Positions 28,758 through 38,939 of a stretch of 64,000 nucleotides of DNA are shown here, piece after piece (within the stretch, counting starts at the first letter, position 1; every line of letters starts with the position of its first letter). The translations under genes and the position numbers were made by a program. The notes beneath the pieces are model-generated. The model was not told the DNA's origin and searched no databases. It saw only the letters and a program-made list of their open reading frames with translations. This DNA comes from Schizochytrium sp. TIO01 (lineage: Eukaryota; Sar; Bigyra; Thraustochytrida; Thraustochytriidae), in assembly GCA_004764695.1 (NCBI GenBank), contig SMSO01000032.1, positions 7,956,668 through 8,020,667 on the forward strand. The letters are read 5' to 3'.

Positions 28758-29788
28758 CTTAATCTTTGGCTGTTAACTTGCTGGGTTCTAAGTTCTTGAT
28801 TCTAGGCTGCTTAAGAGTCGCTTTGGTTTTCTTGCTTTAGAGGCTTCGAGTTTCGGGTTTGCTGTTGCAATCTGTGTAGCATCATCATCTCGAGGACTCT
28901 CTCCCATTGTGCTACTTTGCACACGCAGTTTTGCTCTTTGGGTTCGTCTCGGCACGTGACAGGTGTTTCCACGAGATTTCGCGATTTTCCCAACTCAGCG
29001 ATCAATCGCGATCTGAACCGTACAGAGAACCTAGTGAGGTTCTGAAAAGAAGAATGTGAAGGAGAGAACTTTTCGCGAAGACGTTAGTGTGCCATGCTGG
29101 TCAACTCTCCCGCACTGTTGATTTCGCTGATGCCATCTGATTCTAGAAATTCTTCTTCAACGCATAGTCTCATTCTTACGCTTTCATGACTAGCATCCTC
29201 CTACTACCTCGATAGAGAAAAGTATAGGACTAGATATGCCAGATTCACTAACAGTTTATATATAAACTTCTATCATAAGGTCCTTCTCGACCTTCCACCT
29301 CGTCTCAGGTACACACTACTCGCATTCTCGAATCTCTGTATATCCAGCAAGGGAAGCTATGTTAATATTGACAAAAGTAAGCAATAGCAGATATTTAAAG
29401 GATTTTATTACAAGGCCCAGTTATAGAAAAAAAGCTTCATGCAAATAGTAGGTTTGAGAAGTAAATCATCTTGAGTTTGTTCTCCTACATACAAACCACT
29501 CTTGCAACGCAACTCAAAGATAATCACTAATTTCCCTTTGGGTTAGTAAAGACTCGAGTCAAAAAATCACTGATCGCAAAAGTAGTTCGGGAGTTTTGTA
29601 AAGTCAGGCTCTAATTGCTGACTGTCATGTATGTATACATAGGAGAATTTGGTATAGGTAAAGATCTGATGTTACAGTATTAATATAATCCTAAGATTCG
29701 GAGAAAGTCAGATTGACGCGGATCGAGGTTGATTCCGCAACTGATTAAAAAATGTACCATGATATTCTTACATGTAGAAGTGTAACGG
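28758..29788. other. Spacer upstream of Hsp20 and downstream of the vWA gene
   Basis: The interval holds the Hsp20 promoter and the 3' flank of the vWA protein. It contains heat-shock-element-like motifs (listed separately) and a perfect 16-base AT palindrome, AGTTTATATATAAACT, at 29253-29268. No gene is recognised. Confidence 0.45.
29072..29158 (-). promoter_or_regulatory. Heat-shock-element-like motifs upstream of Hsp20
   Basis: TTCGCGAA at 29072-29079 and TTCTAGAA at 29141-29148 are each perfect head-to-head nTTCnnGAAn pairs. The second is followed by ATTCTTCTTC, so a third unit is nearly but not exactly in register. They lie about 315 and 385 bases before the Hsp20 ATG. HSF binds inverted nGAAn units; the link to this gene is inference from position and gene type. 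Confidence 0.35.
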
Positions 29789-32512
29789 TTAGCGCTTACT
29801 GTTCCATTCAGAAGGCTCGGTAAAATAAGATGCACTGTCATCAGCAACAGAATCATCATACGTGCCCCCAGTTTCAGAGGAGCCTGTTGTTGAGGTCTTC
29901 CCGCTCGAAGCCCCACTAAGAACATATGCTGGGGCCACCGCATTAGGAGGAAGGCGTGAATTATCAATCGCTGGGTTTTGGCGCACAATGATTGCCCCGC
30001 TATTAGGGTCTTTCCCCTGGAGATTATGTTTTCGAAGCAACACAGCACCAAAAATAATGACGGAGGCGCCAATAGCGACCCAGGTATACGGACTCTCGAT
30101 GATGCTTTTAATGACACTGAGTGCAGAAGATTGGCTCGAAGGACTTGCCGTAGGCGCCGTGTAACTATCTGCGCACTGTTGTGAACCTGAGACATAGTCG
30201 TCGTCTGTGATCAGCTCTGTGCCATTATCAGGAGCTTCGGTTTTCAGATAGCAGAGTTCTTCACTGAGACAGTACGAAAAATATTCACAATCGGACTGCC
30301 AACTGCAGAATTCTTGACAGCCCTCGGCAGACTCAATGCCTTCAATCGGGTTTGAGTACAAGTTGTTGTCATCTAATGGATATTGTGAAGAATATTCAAA
30401 GCAATCTGAACTAACTGTAGGGGAGTCAGTGCTGCTTTCTGTGTTACAGTATGGTGGACCGGAGATAAAATCTGCGTCGTCAGAAATGTCGGAGCTACTG
30501 GGGAGTTGTGTTTTCAGGTAACAACTCATCTCTGAAATATTATACGTAAAGTACATGCATGTTGTGCTTAGCTGGCACACCGCCTTGCATGCAACTGCAC
30601 TGCTCACAAGGGCGGGTGTGGAGAGCACGTTGTTAACAGTGAGATTGTACTTTTCGCCATATACTAAGCAGGATGTAGGGCTTGACGTAGGAGGGCTTAG
30701 CGTGGGAAGACTGGTGGGCGAGCTACTTGAAACAGTGGGTTCTCGCGTTGGAACCTTAATAGTCGGTTGGGGGGTCGTTGATGACCCATTTGTAGTCGGC
30801 TGCTCAGTTGGCTGTGTAATTGTAATTGTAGGTGTATCAGTTGTTGAAATAGAAGTCGGGTTTGTTGTTGGCTTTGCTGTTGGCATAACGCTGGGTTGGG
30901 GAGTGGATTTGCCCGTGGGAATGGCAGTAGGGTTCAGAGTAGGGTACGCTGTTGGTGAACGTGTGGGTGCCATGGTTGGGTTAGGTGACGGCCGGGGCGT
31001 AGGATACGATGTTGGTTTTGGCGTTGGTTCGGCGGTAGTAGGTTTGACGGTTGGCTCTGCAGTTGGTCTCGATGTTGGTCTTGAAGTTGTAAGAGTGACT
31101 GGATAAGGTGTTGGCAACATGGTTGGGTATGGGGTTGGGTTGAAAGTGGGTTCTTGCGTGGGAGTATCTGTCGTGTCACTTGGACAAATGTGGTCCATGA
31201 TGAGTGTATGCACAGCGGTTGCATTGAGATCGGTAGCATTCTCTTTAATGCGAAGATACTTCGTTGACTGAACACTTGCACCAATGCCATTGTAAGGATG
31301 ACTTGCATTTTGGAATGGAGCTGCGCCGCGCCTAAAAAGGACCTTTGCCAGGGTATCATTAATTGCTTGAGTGATTCCATTAGCACCTTCGAAGTCGAGT
31401 TGAATATATGCAAAGAAGCCGCCAAGATCCTGAATGAGCTCTGCTTCACCACGAGAGCACATGATAGCCCTATCACTACCTTCAGGTTCTTCTCCGTCTG
31501 CACCAGTCCAATCCTCTGTCGTCCACGTGCACCCGTTCCAGTCATCATCTTCTTCATTATTTTCTGGCATGCCATCAGATATGAAAATCACTACTGGCTT
31601 AGCAGCTTCCCTTCCATGACGTGAAATCATGTCGTTGGCGTTTTGAATACCCGACCATATGTAAGTATATCTGCTAACGGACTCTGACATACGGGACAGC
31701 GACCTTAGTTTGGTGGTGAGACGGGTAGAGTCACTTGCAATGCCGTTGTTGAGATGAATAACTTTTCTGGCTTCGGTTGCATATGTAACAGCAGAAACTT
31801 TAGAACTAGAATTATCAGAACCGACTGTAAGCGTCTCAACAAAGTCTGCAGCAAAGTTGCGAATCAAGTCCCAAGAGGTATCACTTATTGAGAGTGACTG
31901 GTCAAATACAAATACCACATCCATAGGCGCGGCTCCTGAACACCATAACTCCCTGCTACGGGTTTCAGTGCTATCGTAATATGTATATGAATCATAAGCA
32001 GTATCATTGTTCTCGTCATCATTTGTTGTTTCCAGCTCCCTGTAGTTAGGACGGTTTCCATTTTGCAAAATCCTTTTGTTCCATAGCATCGAATTTTGCG
32101 ATGCATCAGTAGATATGTTTTCTAAAACTCGTTTCACTAAAGAGCTCGCGTTGGAGGCGCTGTTAAAGATTTGGGCGCTTGTTTCTTCTTTTTTGCTGCT
32201 TGCTATGCGCAGTTTCTTTTGTGACTCTATGATTTGTTCAATTGGCTTCGTGCGATTTGCCACATCTCTTCCCTGAGCAATTACTCTGCTCACGACTTCC
32301 TCACAGCAAAGTGCTAGGATGATGGCAGCCGCAAGGAGCACTGTTACTACGCTTGCTCTGGCTCCTTTGCGTCTGACAGAGCCATTCCTTCTGGACATGG
32401 CTTTGCGAGTTTCATTATCGAAATGAACACCATCGCGGTGCACATTCATAAAGGCCCCTCCTTCTCCTCGTTTTCGTGATAGAGAGTTCTCCTGACGCTT
32501 TCGAGGCTGCAT
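29789..32512 (-). CDS. Surface vWA-domain protein with Pro-Thr stalk, two PAN-like domains and a C-terminal membrane anchor (907 aa)
   Basis: This is a predicted adhesin-like membrane protein. A hydrophobic segment (about residues 55-72, VVTVLLAAAIILALCC) follows a basic N-terminus and can act as signal anchor. The von Willebrand A domain (about 195-375) starts PMDVVFVFDQSLSISD with the metal site motif DxSxS at D204-S206-S208 and continues with VIFISDGMPE. A stalk of repeated PT dipeptides (PTPEPT-like, about 430-610) follows, typical of heavily glycosylated spacers. Two Cys-rich repeats near 614 and 704 (VACKAVCQLSTTCMYFTYNI...CYLKT; EGCQEFCSWQSDCEYFSYCL...CYLKT) look like PAN/Apple domains. 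A second hydrophobic segment (about 805-823, WVAIGASVIIFGAVLL) precedes a short Ser/Gly-rich cytosolic tail. Many N-x-S/T sites fit an extracellular position. The ligand is unknown. Confidence 0.9.
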   Translation of the reverse strand: MQPRKRQENSLSRKRGEGGAFMNVHRDGVHFDNETRKAMSRRNGSVRRKGARASVVTVLLAAAIILALCCEEVVSRVIAQGRDVANRTKPIEQIIESQKKLRIASSKKEETSAQIFNSASNASSLVKRVLENISTDASQNSMLWNKRILQNGNRPNYRELETTNDDENNDTAYDSYTYYDSTETRSRELWCSGAAPMDVVFVFDQSLSISDTSWDLIRNFAADFVETLTVGSDNSSSKVSAVTYATEARKVIHLNNGIASDSTRLTTKLRSLSRMSESVSRYTYIWSGIQNANDMISRHGREAAKPVVIFISDGMPENNEEDDDWNGCTWTTEDWTGADGEEPEGSDRAIMCSRGEAELIQDLGGFFAYIQLDFEGANGITQAINDTLAKVLFRRGAAPFQNASHPYNGIGASVQSTKYLRIKENATDLNATAVHTLIMDHICPSDTTDTPTQEPTFNPTPYPTMLPTPYPVTLTTSRPTSRPTAEPTVKPTTAEPTPKPTSYPTPRPSPNPTMAPTRSPTAYPTLNPTAIPTGKSTPQPSVMPTAKPTTNPTSISTTDTPTITITQPTEQPTTNGSSTTPQPTIKVPTREPTVSSSSPTSLPTLSPPTSSPTSCLVYGEKYNLTVNNVLSTPALVSSAVACKAVCQLSTTCMYFTYNISEMSCYLKTQLPSSSDISDDADFISGPPYCNTESSTDSPTVSSDCFEYSSQYPLDDNNLYSNPIEGIESAEGCQEFCSWQSDCEYFSYCLSEELCYLKTEAPDNGTELITDDDYVSGSQQCADSYTAPTASPSSQSSALSVIKSIIESPYTWVAIGASVIIFGAVLLRKHNLQGKDPNSGAIIVRQNPAIDNSRLPPNAVAPAYVLSGASSGKTSTTGSSETGGTYDDSVADDSASYFTEPSEWNSKR

Positions 32513-34043
32513 TCTTTCTGGTTTTCGCTTTTGAAAGTCTTTGGTTGAAAAAGGTCTAAGTTCTTATCGCCTTTTTTCACGTGCTAGCAGTTCCGCTCAG
32601 TTTACGTCTTGCTTGGTCTTTTGGCAAACTACGCTAGACCAGGCGCAGGAGGACTACAGTGAAAGGCGAGGTGGGCAGTCCGGTGATTGGGGAGCGAGGT
32701 TGAGTTGTAAGGGTCGATCGGGCACGTCTCGCGATTTGGCTCGGATGTGCAAGACCCTGCTCGCAGTCGAGGTCGATAGTCGTCAAGAACGTGCCAGAAG
32801 TTGGTCTCCCTCGAAGCCACCACTAAGGCAGCTCACGAGCGGCGCGATCCTCGCCTGAGCGGCGCGAGGACGCTCGCCACCTCGAGGAGTTTGGGAAATA
32901 CTCTTCGAGTTGGGCTCTCGGCGGAGCGCAACACACAAAAGACTTTGGAAGAACCAACTTTGAAGGACTTTTAAAAAAACACCTTAAATGATAATTGTAT
33001 TAAAAGGAAATGCTTTGAAAGGTCGCCTTCCAAAAGCGGAATTTCCAAAAGCAAAGATAAAAAACATAAAATCAAATAAAAATCAAACGCTAGTTCTAGA
33101 TCTACAGCCCTATCACGACCTTAAAGATTTCTCTGTCGCGCTCCAATACTTCGTTACGATAAGGAGATAGCTAGCGCCGTCACCACCATCTTTGCAAATA
33201 GCGGTAGAATAGCATCGACCTCACATCCGACTTGAGATTGTGAGGAAGGAGTCAGGAGAGATACCAGCGCATTGAAGTTTGAAAACAAAACAAAAAGAAG
33301 TACAGATGAAGAAACGAAGTGATGGTTGCCAAGTCTTCGCCAGCGCTAATATGAGAAAATGTAGGTCGAACGCGGCCCCGGGGTCAGATTGAGATCGCGT
33401 TTGAAACCTGCAGCATATATATAGACCTGGTAGTGAGACTATAGAACGATAAACTTCTGTTTTAGGTGGCTATCAAAGTGTGTCTAACCTGAAAAAGAGC
33501 GACCGACGGATGAAGAAAAAGAGCGATCGAATACATCCTACATAGAGCTCCAATCTAAGCAAAGACACGCGAAAGACACGACCCCCAAATAGCAATCACG
33601 TTGTGTCGGGCGGACTGGGGAGTGGCTTCAAGCCACAAAAGCGCAAGAAATCCTGAAACGAATGATCTGGTCATCGCTAGTCAAATGAGAACATGACATG
33701 TGGACAAAAACAGAGGAAAGAAAAGAAGTTAGGGTCAACTTTTTATTTGTTAAAAAAAAAGAAAAAAGAAAAAAGAATAGAAGTAGTAGTATGTACTTTT
33801 TAATGTTGATTTAATTTCAATTAAAAAAATTATATATATATAGTACCAAATAAAAAAGGGAAAAAGGAAAGGAACAGCATCATTAGTTTTCGTACTATCT
33901 AGTTAAAAGCTTTGATTGTCTGGCAATGAAGGAGAACCAGTCAACCACGGCAAGCGGCTTATCGGCTCATTTTGCAGCTAGCTATCTCTGCGTCGAAGAT
34001 GCCTATACTCTGGCCCTCAAATCAGAGCATGTGGAGGTATTTC

Positions 34044-34079
34044 CCGGGCTTGAGTTATTATAAACCCAAGTAAGCCCGG
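34044..34079. repeat. Inverted repeat (hairpin) in the gene-free interval
   Basis: CCGGGC pairs with GCCCGG; inside, TTGAGTT pairs with AACCCAA with one mismatch around the loop ATTATA, leaving a four-base bulge (GTAA) on the 3' side. As DNA it is an imperfect inverted repeat; as RNA it would form a stable stem. Confidence 0.6.
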
Positions 34080-34787
34080 CAGGAATGGGTGGAAACGCTC
34101 TAGCGAGCGGCGGCCGGAGCGAAAGGGGCGCCACTTATCCTCGCAGTTTCAGATCTCCATGATGGCTCCCCTCTCAGTCACTGTGGAGGAGTATGTGATG
34201 ATAATAATATTAGAACGAGGTAGGATCAATGTTGAAGAGAACTCGAAAGAAATAGCATCAAGCATTCTCATAAAAGCTACGCTGCTAGCGTTGAAAAGGC
34301 CCTCGCAGCAGCATGCGCTGGCCTGGCATTCTGAATAGTACCGGCAGTGCTCATGATAAAGTGAGGCATTATTATTAGTAGGTGGTCCCTATTTATCGTT
34401 CACCTTGGAGCTTTTCGAAGAGCATTGTTGGGGTTACTCATTACTAGAAAAATTGGTAGTAGGGATGCACGTGCGTGCGTCTATTTAGAGATGAATCTGA
34501 TAGTTCCGGGCTTCAAGTTGAGGGAGACCTTGAGCGTCGAAGATCCGGCGATGGGCCGTCGAGGTGTCCAAACGATTGCTACATACTGTTGCTATAGCTT
34601 GCATTGCAGCGGCGTGCGCCCTAGTATCGGCAAACACTCCGAACCATCGAGAAGTGAAAAACCTTATCGAAACCTTTTCATTGTTTTCTTTCAGTCATCT
34701 CATCTCATTGAAAAAAAGGAATTAAATAATAATAATAATACTACTAGGTTCTTAATACTCCAAGTAGTCTGAATAAGGTTTTAAAAA

Positions 34788-34812
34788 AAGAAAGGAAAGG
34801 AAAGGAAAGGAG
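34788..34812. repeat. GGAAA pentanucleotide repeat
   Basis: About four tandem GGAAA units follow a poly-A stretch. An AAT triplet run lies about 50 bases upstream. Confidence 0.8.
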
Positions 34813-35309
34813 AGAAGAATAATTGCCATTGATGTTCGCTAATTTTGGCGGTGCTCATGAGAAAGGTATTCGGCCAGTGCTACATGCTACATACCATGCT
34901 TGTGAGCAGCCGGGCCTTAACAGGCGACATCCTCCGGCTAGCTGGGCAGTCACCCGGAAATCTCGTCCCCTGGCTGCTTCTGCCCTCCGAGAGCCTGGCC
35001 ATTTGCCTGGATAGAAGCTTGCTTCTTTTGTGGCATGCCTCTCAAATGCTTCCCCAAATCGCCTCGAGCGAGGGTTCTCCAGAGTCCATAGACCCTGACC
35101 GATCACGATCCAGTCGTTCGCTGCGGCCGCGTCTGGTTGTTGTCAGATGGGATTACAATTTGCGGTATCGCGGGTCCACAACATGGTGCCTCTGAAGCCC
35201 TGAGGTCAGTGGAGAAGCTGCGAGCTACTAGCACAGCTCAAATTGAAGGCAAACAATGTTTTGCATTGTTCATCTCTCCGCTGTTCATAGTTTTATGCTT
35301 AGGACTTGA

Positions 35310-35400
35310 TATAGTAGTATTGCTATTATTATTAGTACTATTATTATTAGTAGCAAGACCACTACCACTACTGATACAACTGAGACTACTAATACTATTA
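35310..35400. repeat. ATT/AGT/ACT triplet-rich low-complexity tract
   Basis: The tract is a mosaic of ATT, AGT and ACT triplets. It is microsatellite-like and not expected to be coding. Confidence 0.7.
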
Positions 35401-35932
35401 GGAATTACCGGGCGCGTGCAGGCCCAGCACTTGCATGATCAATCAATCGTCATAGTCTCATCACTTTGCCGTGCCTTTGATTTGGAGCGTAAGCTCGCCA
35501 ATGATTCTGACGAGTTCTGAATCATCTCTGTGAATGATCTGGTTGTCGAAGTAGGTGCGTTCGGTTGTGTCAATATAAGCAACTGCAGGTGCCATGGGTC
35601 CGTCTGTCGCGGAGTCGATAGGGAAATTTCGTTAATGTATTATCCCCCTATTTTAATTTGTGTTAGGATGATGATGATGATGATGTTCAAGTTTCAAACC
35701 TTTCTCAGAGAAAGGGAACTACTAGTAGAAGTATCAATGATTCCTTTTTTTTAATTTGCTTCGTTTCATCCGTTGGAAACTTGTGCTTATGCTAAATCAC
35801 TTCAGTAGTATTCAGGTGTTGAGATGAAGGAGTTGAAATCACCGAGTCTGAAGCTAAAGCCAAAGTGCTTTGCACATTTAGGCAATGAGTAAGTTAGCTG
35901 GAGAAGATAATGCTCTTGGTGCTAGTTCTGGT

Positions 35933-35974
35933 CTCGTGCATGTTATGCTCCTTGTCAAGCATTGCATGCACGAG
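35933..35974. repeat. 42-base near-perfect hairpin
   Basis: CTCGTGCATG (35933-35942) is perfectly complementary to CATGCACGAG (35965-35974). Inside, ATGCT (35945-35949) pairs with AGCAT (35958-35962) around an eight-base loop; the two intervening positions are a T/G wobble and a T/T mismatch. The element has 15 Watson-Crick pairs in 42 bases, which suggests a structured RNA, though a chance palindrome or a protein-binding site is possible. Confidence 0.65.
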
Positions 35975-38939
35975 CCGTAAGGAGGTCGCGTGCAGAACAT
36001 TAGAACACGAAAAGAATTGAGAATTTTACCACAAACGTGTGGTACCATGGACCTTCTGTACAACAGGTTCTTTATGAACGAGAAAACGCTATAATTTTTC
36101 TCAAACGAGGCGCGCGTCGGGTTTGGGCTCAGGGACCAACGACGCGTTAGCCTTTCTTATGCTTTCTACTTGGTAGGGCGCCTTCACGACGTGCAGGTCT
36201 CTCTATCGTGCCAGATACTTCATTAAGGTGTCCATTCAGAGCGTCCTGTGGTCTCCAAAATACCCGGGCTACATTGTGCATTCAGGGCCAGGTTAACACC
36301 AAAACAAACTCACGCCTATTCGTATCATCTCCACCATTCTGTATACATTGCAATTTACACATCAAACTTCTGGCATCTGCGAGAATAAAAGATAGTCCTA
36401 GTATACCACATCATCAGCAATCTTTGCTAATTCTACGGCATGTGCTGACTTCATTGCTATTGTATTGGTTGTCTTCAATAAACTCAATTTTGAGGTTGCC
36501 CCTGTACATGCTCCTGAACTGCTCCTTAAGCTATGGTGCCTTCAGCCAGGACCTATTTTATGGTTGGAAGCAGAGGCGCAGGACTACTGCAGCTCAAATC
36601 TTTGTTTTGTTCGTTTGAGTTTATCGTCCCCTGCAGACTGTTAATCATAGTATGTAAGGACCTAGGGTCGTGCACGGGCTCGCGACAGGGTAATTAGTGT
36701 ACTACATGCCGCAAATATTGCGTGCGCCACGAAAGGCATCGCAGTATTTTTTCCTGAATGGTTTTAGTTACAATTACAATCGCCCAAATCGAAGGAAGGA
36801 AGTAAGCTAGCATCATAGCAAGAGTCAGCGTCTCGAAATTCACGTTTAACTTCAATGGTAAGTTAATTCGATTGCCTCAGCCTAAATGCTACGTGCAGTA
36901 GTTACCTTGGCTCCGGAAGTAGTGTGCCAATCACGGTGCAAGCTAGAGAGGAAGTAAAAGAAAAAGAGGAAAAGTGCGAGTTTTTATCATGAGAAAAGAA
37001 AACCTGTCATGAGTACCCCAGCCACCTATGGTTTAAAAGAACAAGGTTTGTCTATAAGCGATACAGTAAATTCATAAGTTATGACCACCTCAAAGTTGAG
37101 GGGCTCCGTGATACCACCATCGGCCAGAAAGAAAAATTATGAAGAATGATAAATATTAATAAATTATAAACATATATATACTTTTAATTAAAAAGTTTTA
37201 ATAAAAATCAATAAAAATGTAAATTGTGACAAGTTTTAAAACTTTTAAAGTTCTGCTTTGCGGACGCTTCACGAAAGTTGCTTTGCAGCTCCCTTTAGCG
37301 CTTGTCGTGAGAGCACGATTAAGTCAATCGCGCACGTGGATGTATGTATCTGTTTTATGGTGCTGGTCCATATTTCCTTTGCGAAAGGCAAACTCCGGGA
37401 AGCGTATTGGACGCAATGGGAAACGTGAAGCAGGAAGGCTTTGGGGTGTAGAGTTTCATTGGTACACACGACCTAGGTGTGGGGTGTGGGTGAGCTGGGG
37501 GGAACGTGTCAGTATGCTATGCTATGCGAGCTTCTTTCCATAGACGCACGGAATAAAAGAAAATTCAAGCGCAGTATGAATCCTTAGTCCATTGGTATTT
37601 AGAAATACAAGATCTACAAAGATGCGGGAACCAGAGGAAATGGTAAGGGCCGTGCTAAGGTAGCGTAGGTCTAACCTGATGAGCAAACTCGGTTTAGTAA
37701 TTTTTATACTTATTTCAAAAGAGGAGAAGAAAAAGCCTCTTCATTGAATAATACTCTTTGGTGGGATGATATTTTAACAAGGCTTATTAAAATAAAAAGA
37801 AGATAAGATACAAAGGAAAGAAAAGAAAATAGAATAATTTTTCAGCTGCCATATTGCTGGCGCGTATCTAGTAGGTACTAGTACATTGAAAATAAAGGGA
37901 ACTCGTCGTTTGGTGAGTTTTGTATTTCAGGATTCACGTGCCGAGGCGGACTTGCACGTGACGAAGGAGAACAAAAGAAAAAGACTGAGGGAAAACATTT
38001 ACGGCACTCTTCGTCGTATTCTAAAACTGCCAATGATCATGGTGGTTGACGCCCCATTTCCACGCGAACGTTCGCAAAAGTAGCCATCTGACTGACAAAT
38101 TAAAACAGTCTTGGCAAGTTAATCTGACTGTTTAGGGGCACAGGGCAAATATCGTGATAGAATCCCAGGAGTGGGAATTGGTTGGAAGCTGCGTAATATT
38201 TAGTTCCTTAGACTCAATCCTGCTCTTGGAAAGTAAAGAATTTGCAATTTTCGAGTATAAAGGCTGGTTCTTCAGCGCGTAAATAAATAATAACCACTTG
38301 GCACAGTGCTCAGTACTTATGAATTCGAAATGCATTTCACTACAATAGTGCTGTTGATAGTGTAAACTGTGAAGATTTATGTATGTCCTTCTTGGAAACA
38401 TGCGATATAAAAGAAAGACTCAGGGCGGAGTAGCGTGGAAGACATTGCAAATGTGAAAGAAGAAAGGTAGTAAATACTGGTTAGGAGAGGTCAGGTGGAT
38501 CGATATCAAATTAACGAGAGCTCACGTTGTGGTATACAATTAAGACGAGCAAAAATGAAGAGTCAGCTTTACGTGAGTGAAAATGAGTTGGTACATTTTA
38601 TACTTTCGAGCAAAAGAGTATCAGAGAGATCTAACCATGAAATACATTGTTCAGCTTTTTCAGCTGTGTGAGGGAAGACTCGTCAGTTCCCTGCAAAAAA
38701 GTACAGGCAGAAAGACGCGGGAACATACTTGAATATAGAGAAACGAGAAACACTGAGTCTTACAACACCTGACGCGCATTGTTACTAAGGGTCCAGCGAT
38801 AAGATCCGTCTCAGAAAGCAACATTTATGCAGCCACTAGTCGATTTTTCTCTAGTGTATCTTATAACATCAGTGGAAGTACTAATCATAAACAATTTATG
38901 GTGGAAGGAATTCAAAGTAAATGCAATGTCAAGTCAATG

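Larger units (their letters stand above)
32513..38939. other. 6.4-kb gene-free interval
   Basis: No frame here has a recognisable domain, and most of the longer ones start at TTG or GTG. Contents I can see: a GC-rich block 32,600-32,900 with direct repeats of GAGCGGCGCGA; AT-rich runs at 33,740-33,850 and 37,135-37,220; a GGAAA repeat at 34,788-34,812; an ATT/AGT triplet-rich tract at 35,310-35,400; a GAT repeat near 35,667-35,685; hairpins at 34,044-34,079 and 35,933-35,974. A GC-richer island at 34,840-35,200 stands out but carries no convincing ORF. Candidates are non-coding RNA genes, long regulatory sequence for the two flanking genes, or a decayed element. Confidence 0.6.

Noticed and set aside
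34845-35195. 116-codon plus frame over the GC-richer island
   Set aside because: It starts at TTG, overlaps equally long frames in other phases, and no homologous pattern is recognised.
36208-36618. 136-codon plus frame in the gene-free interval
   Set aside because: It starts at GTG, has no domain and has scattered Cys and Leu typical of random translation.
32513-38939. tRNA or snRNA genes in the gene-free interval
   Set aside because: No GGTTCRANNCC T-loop signature or U6-like core was seen on reading both strands.
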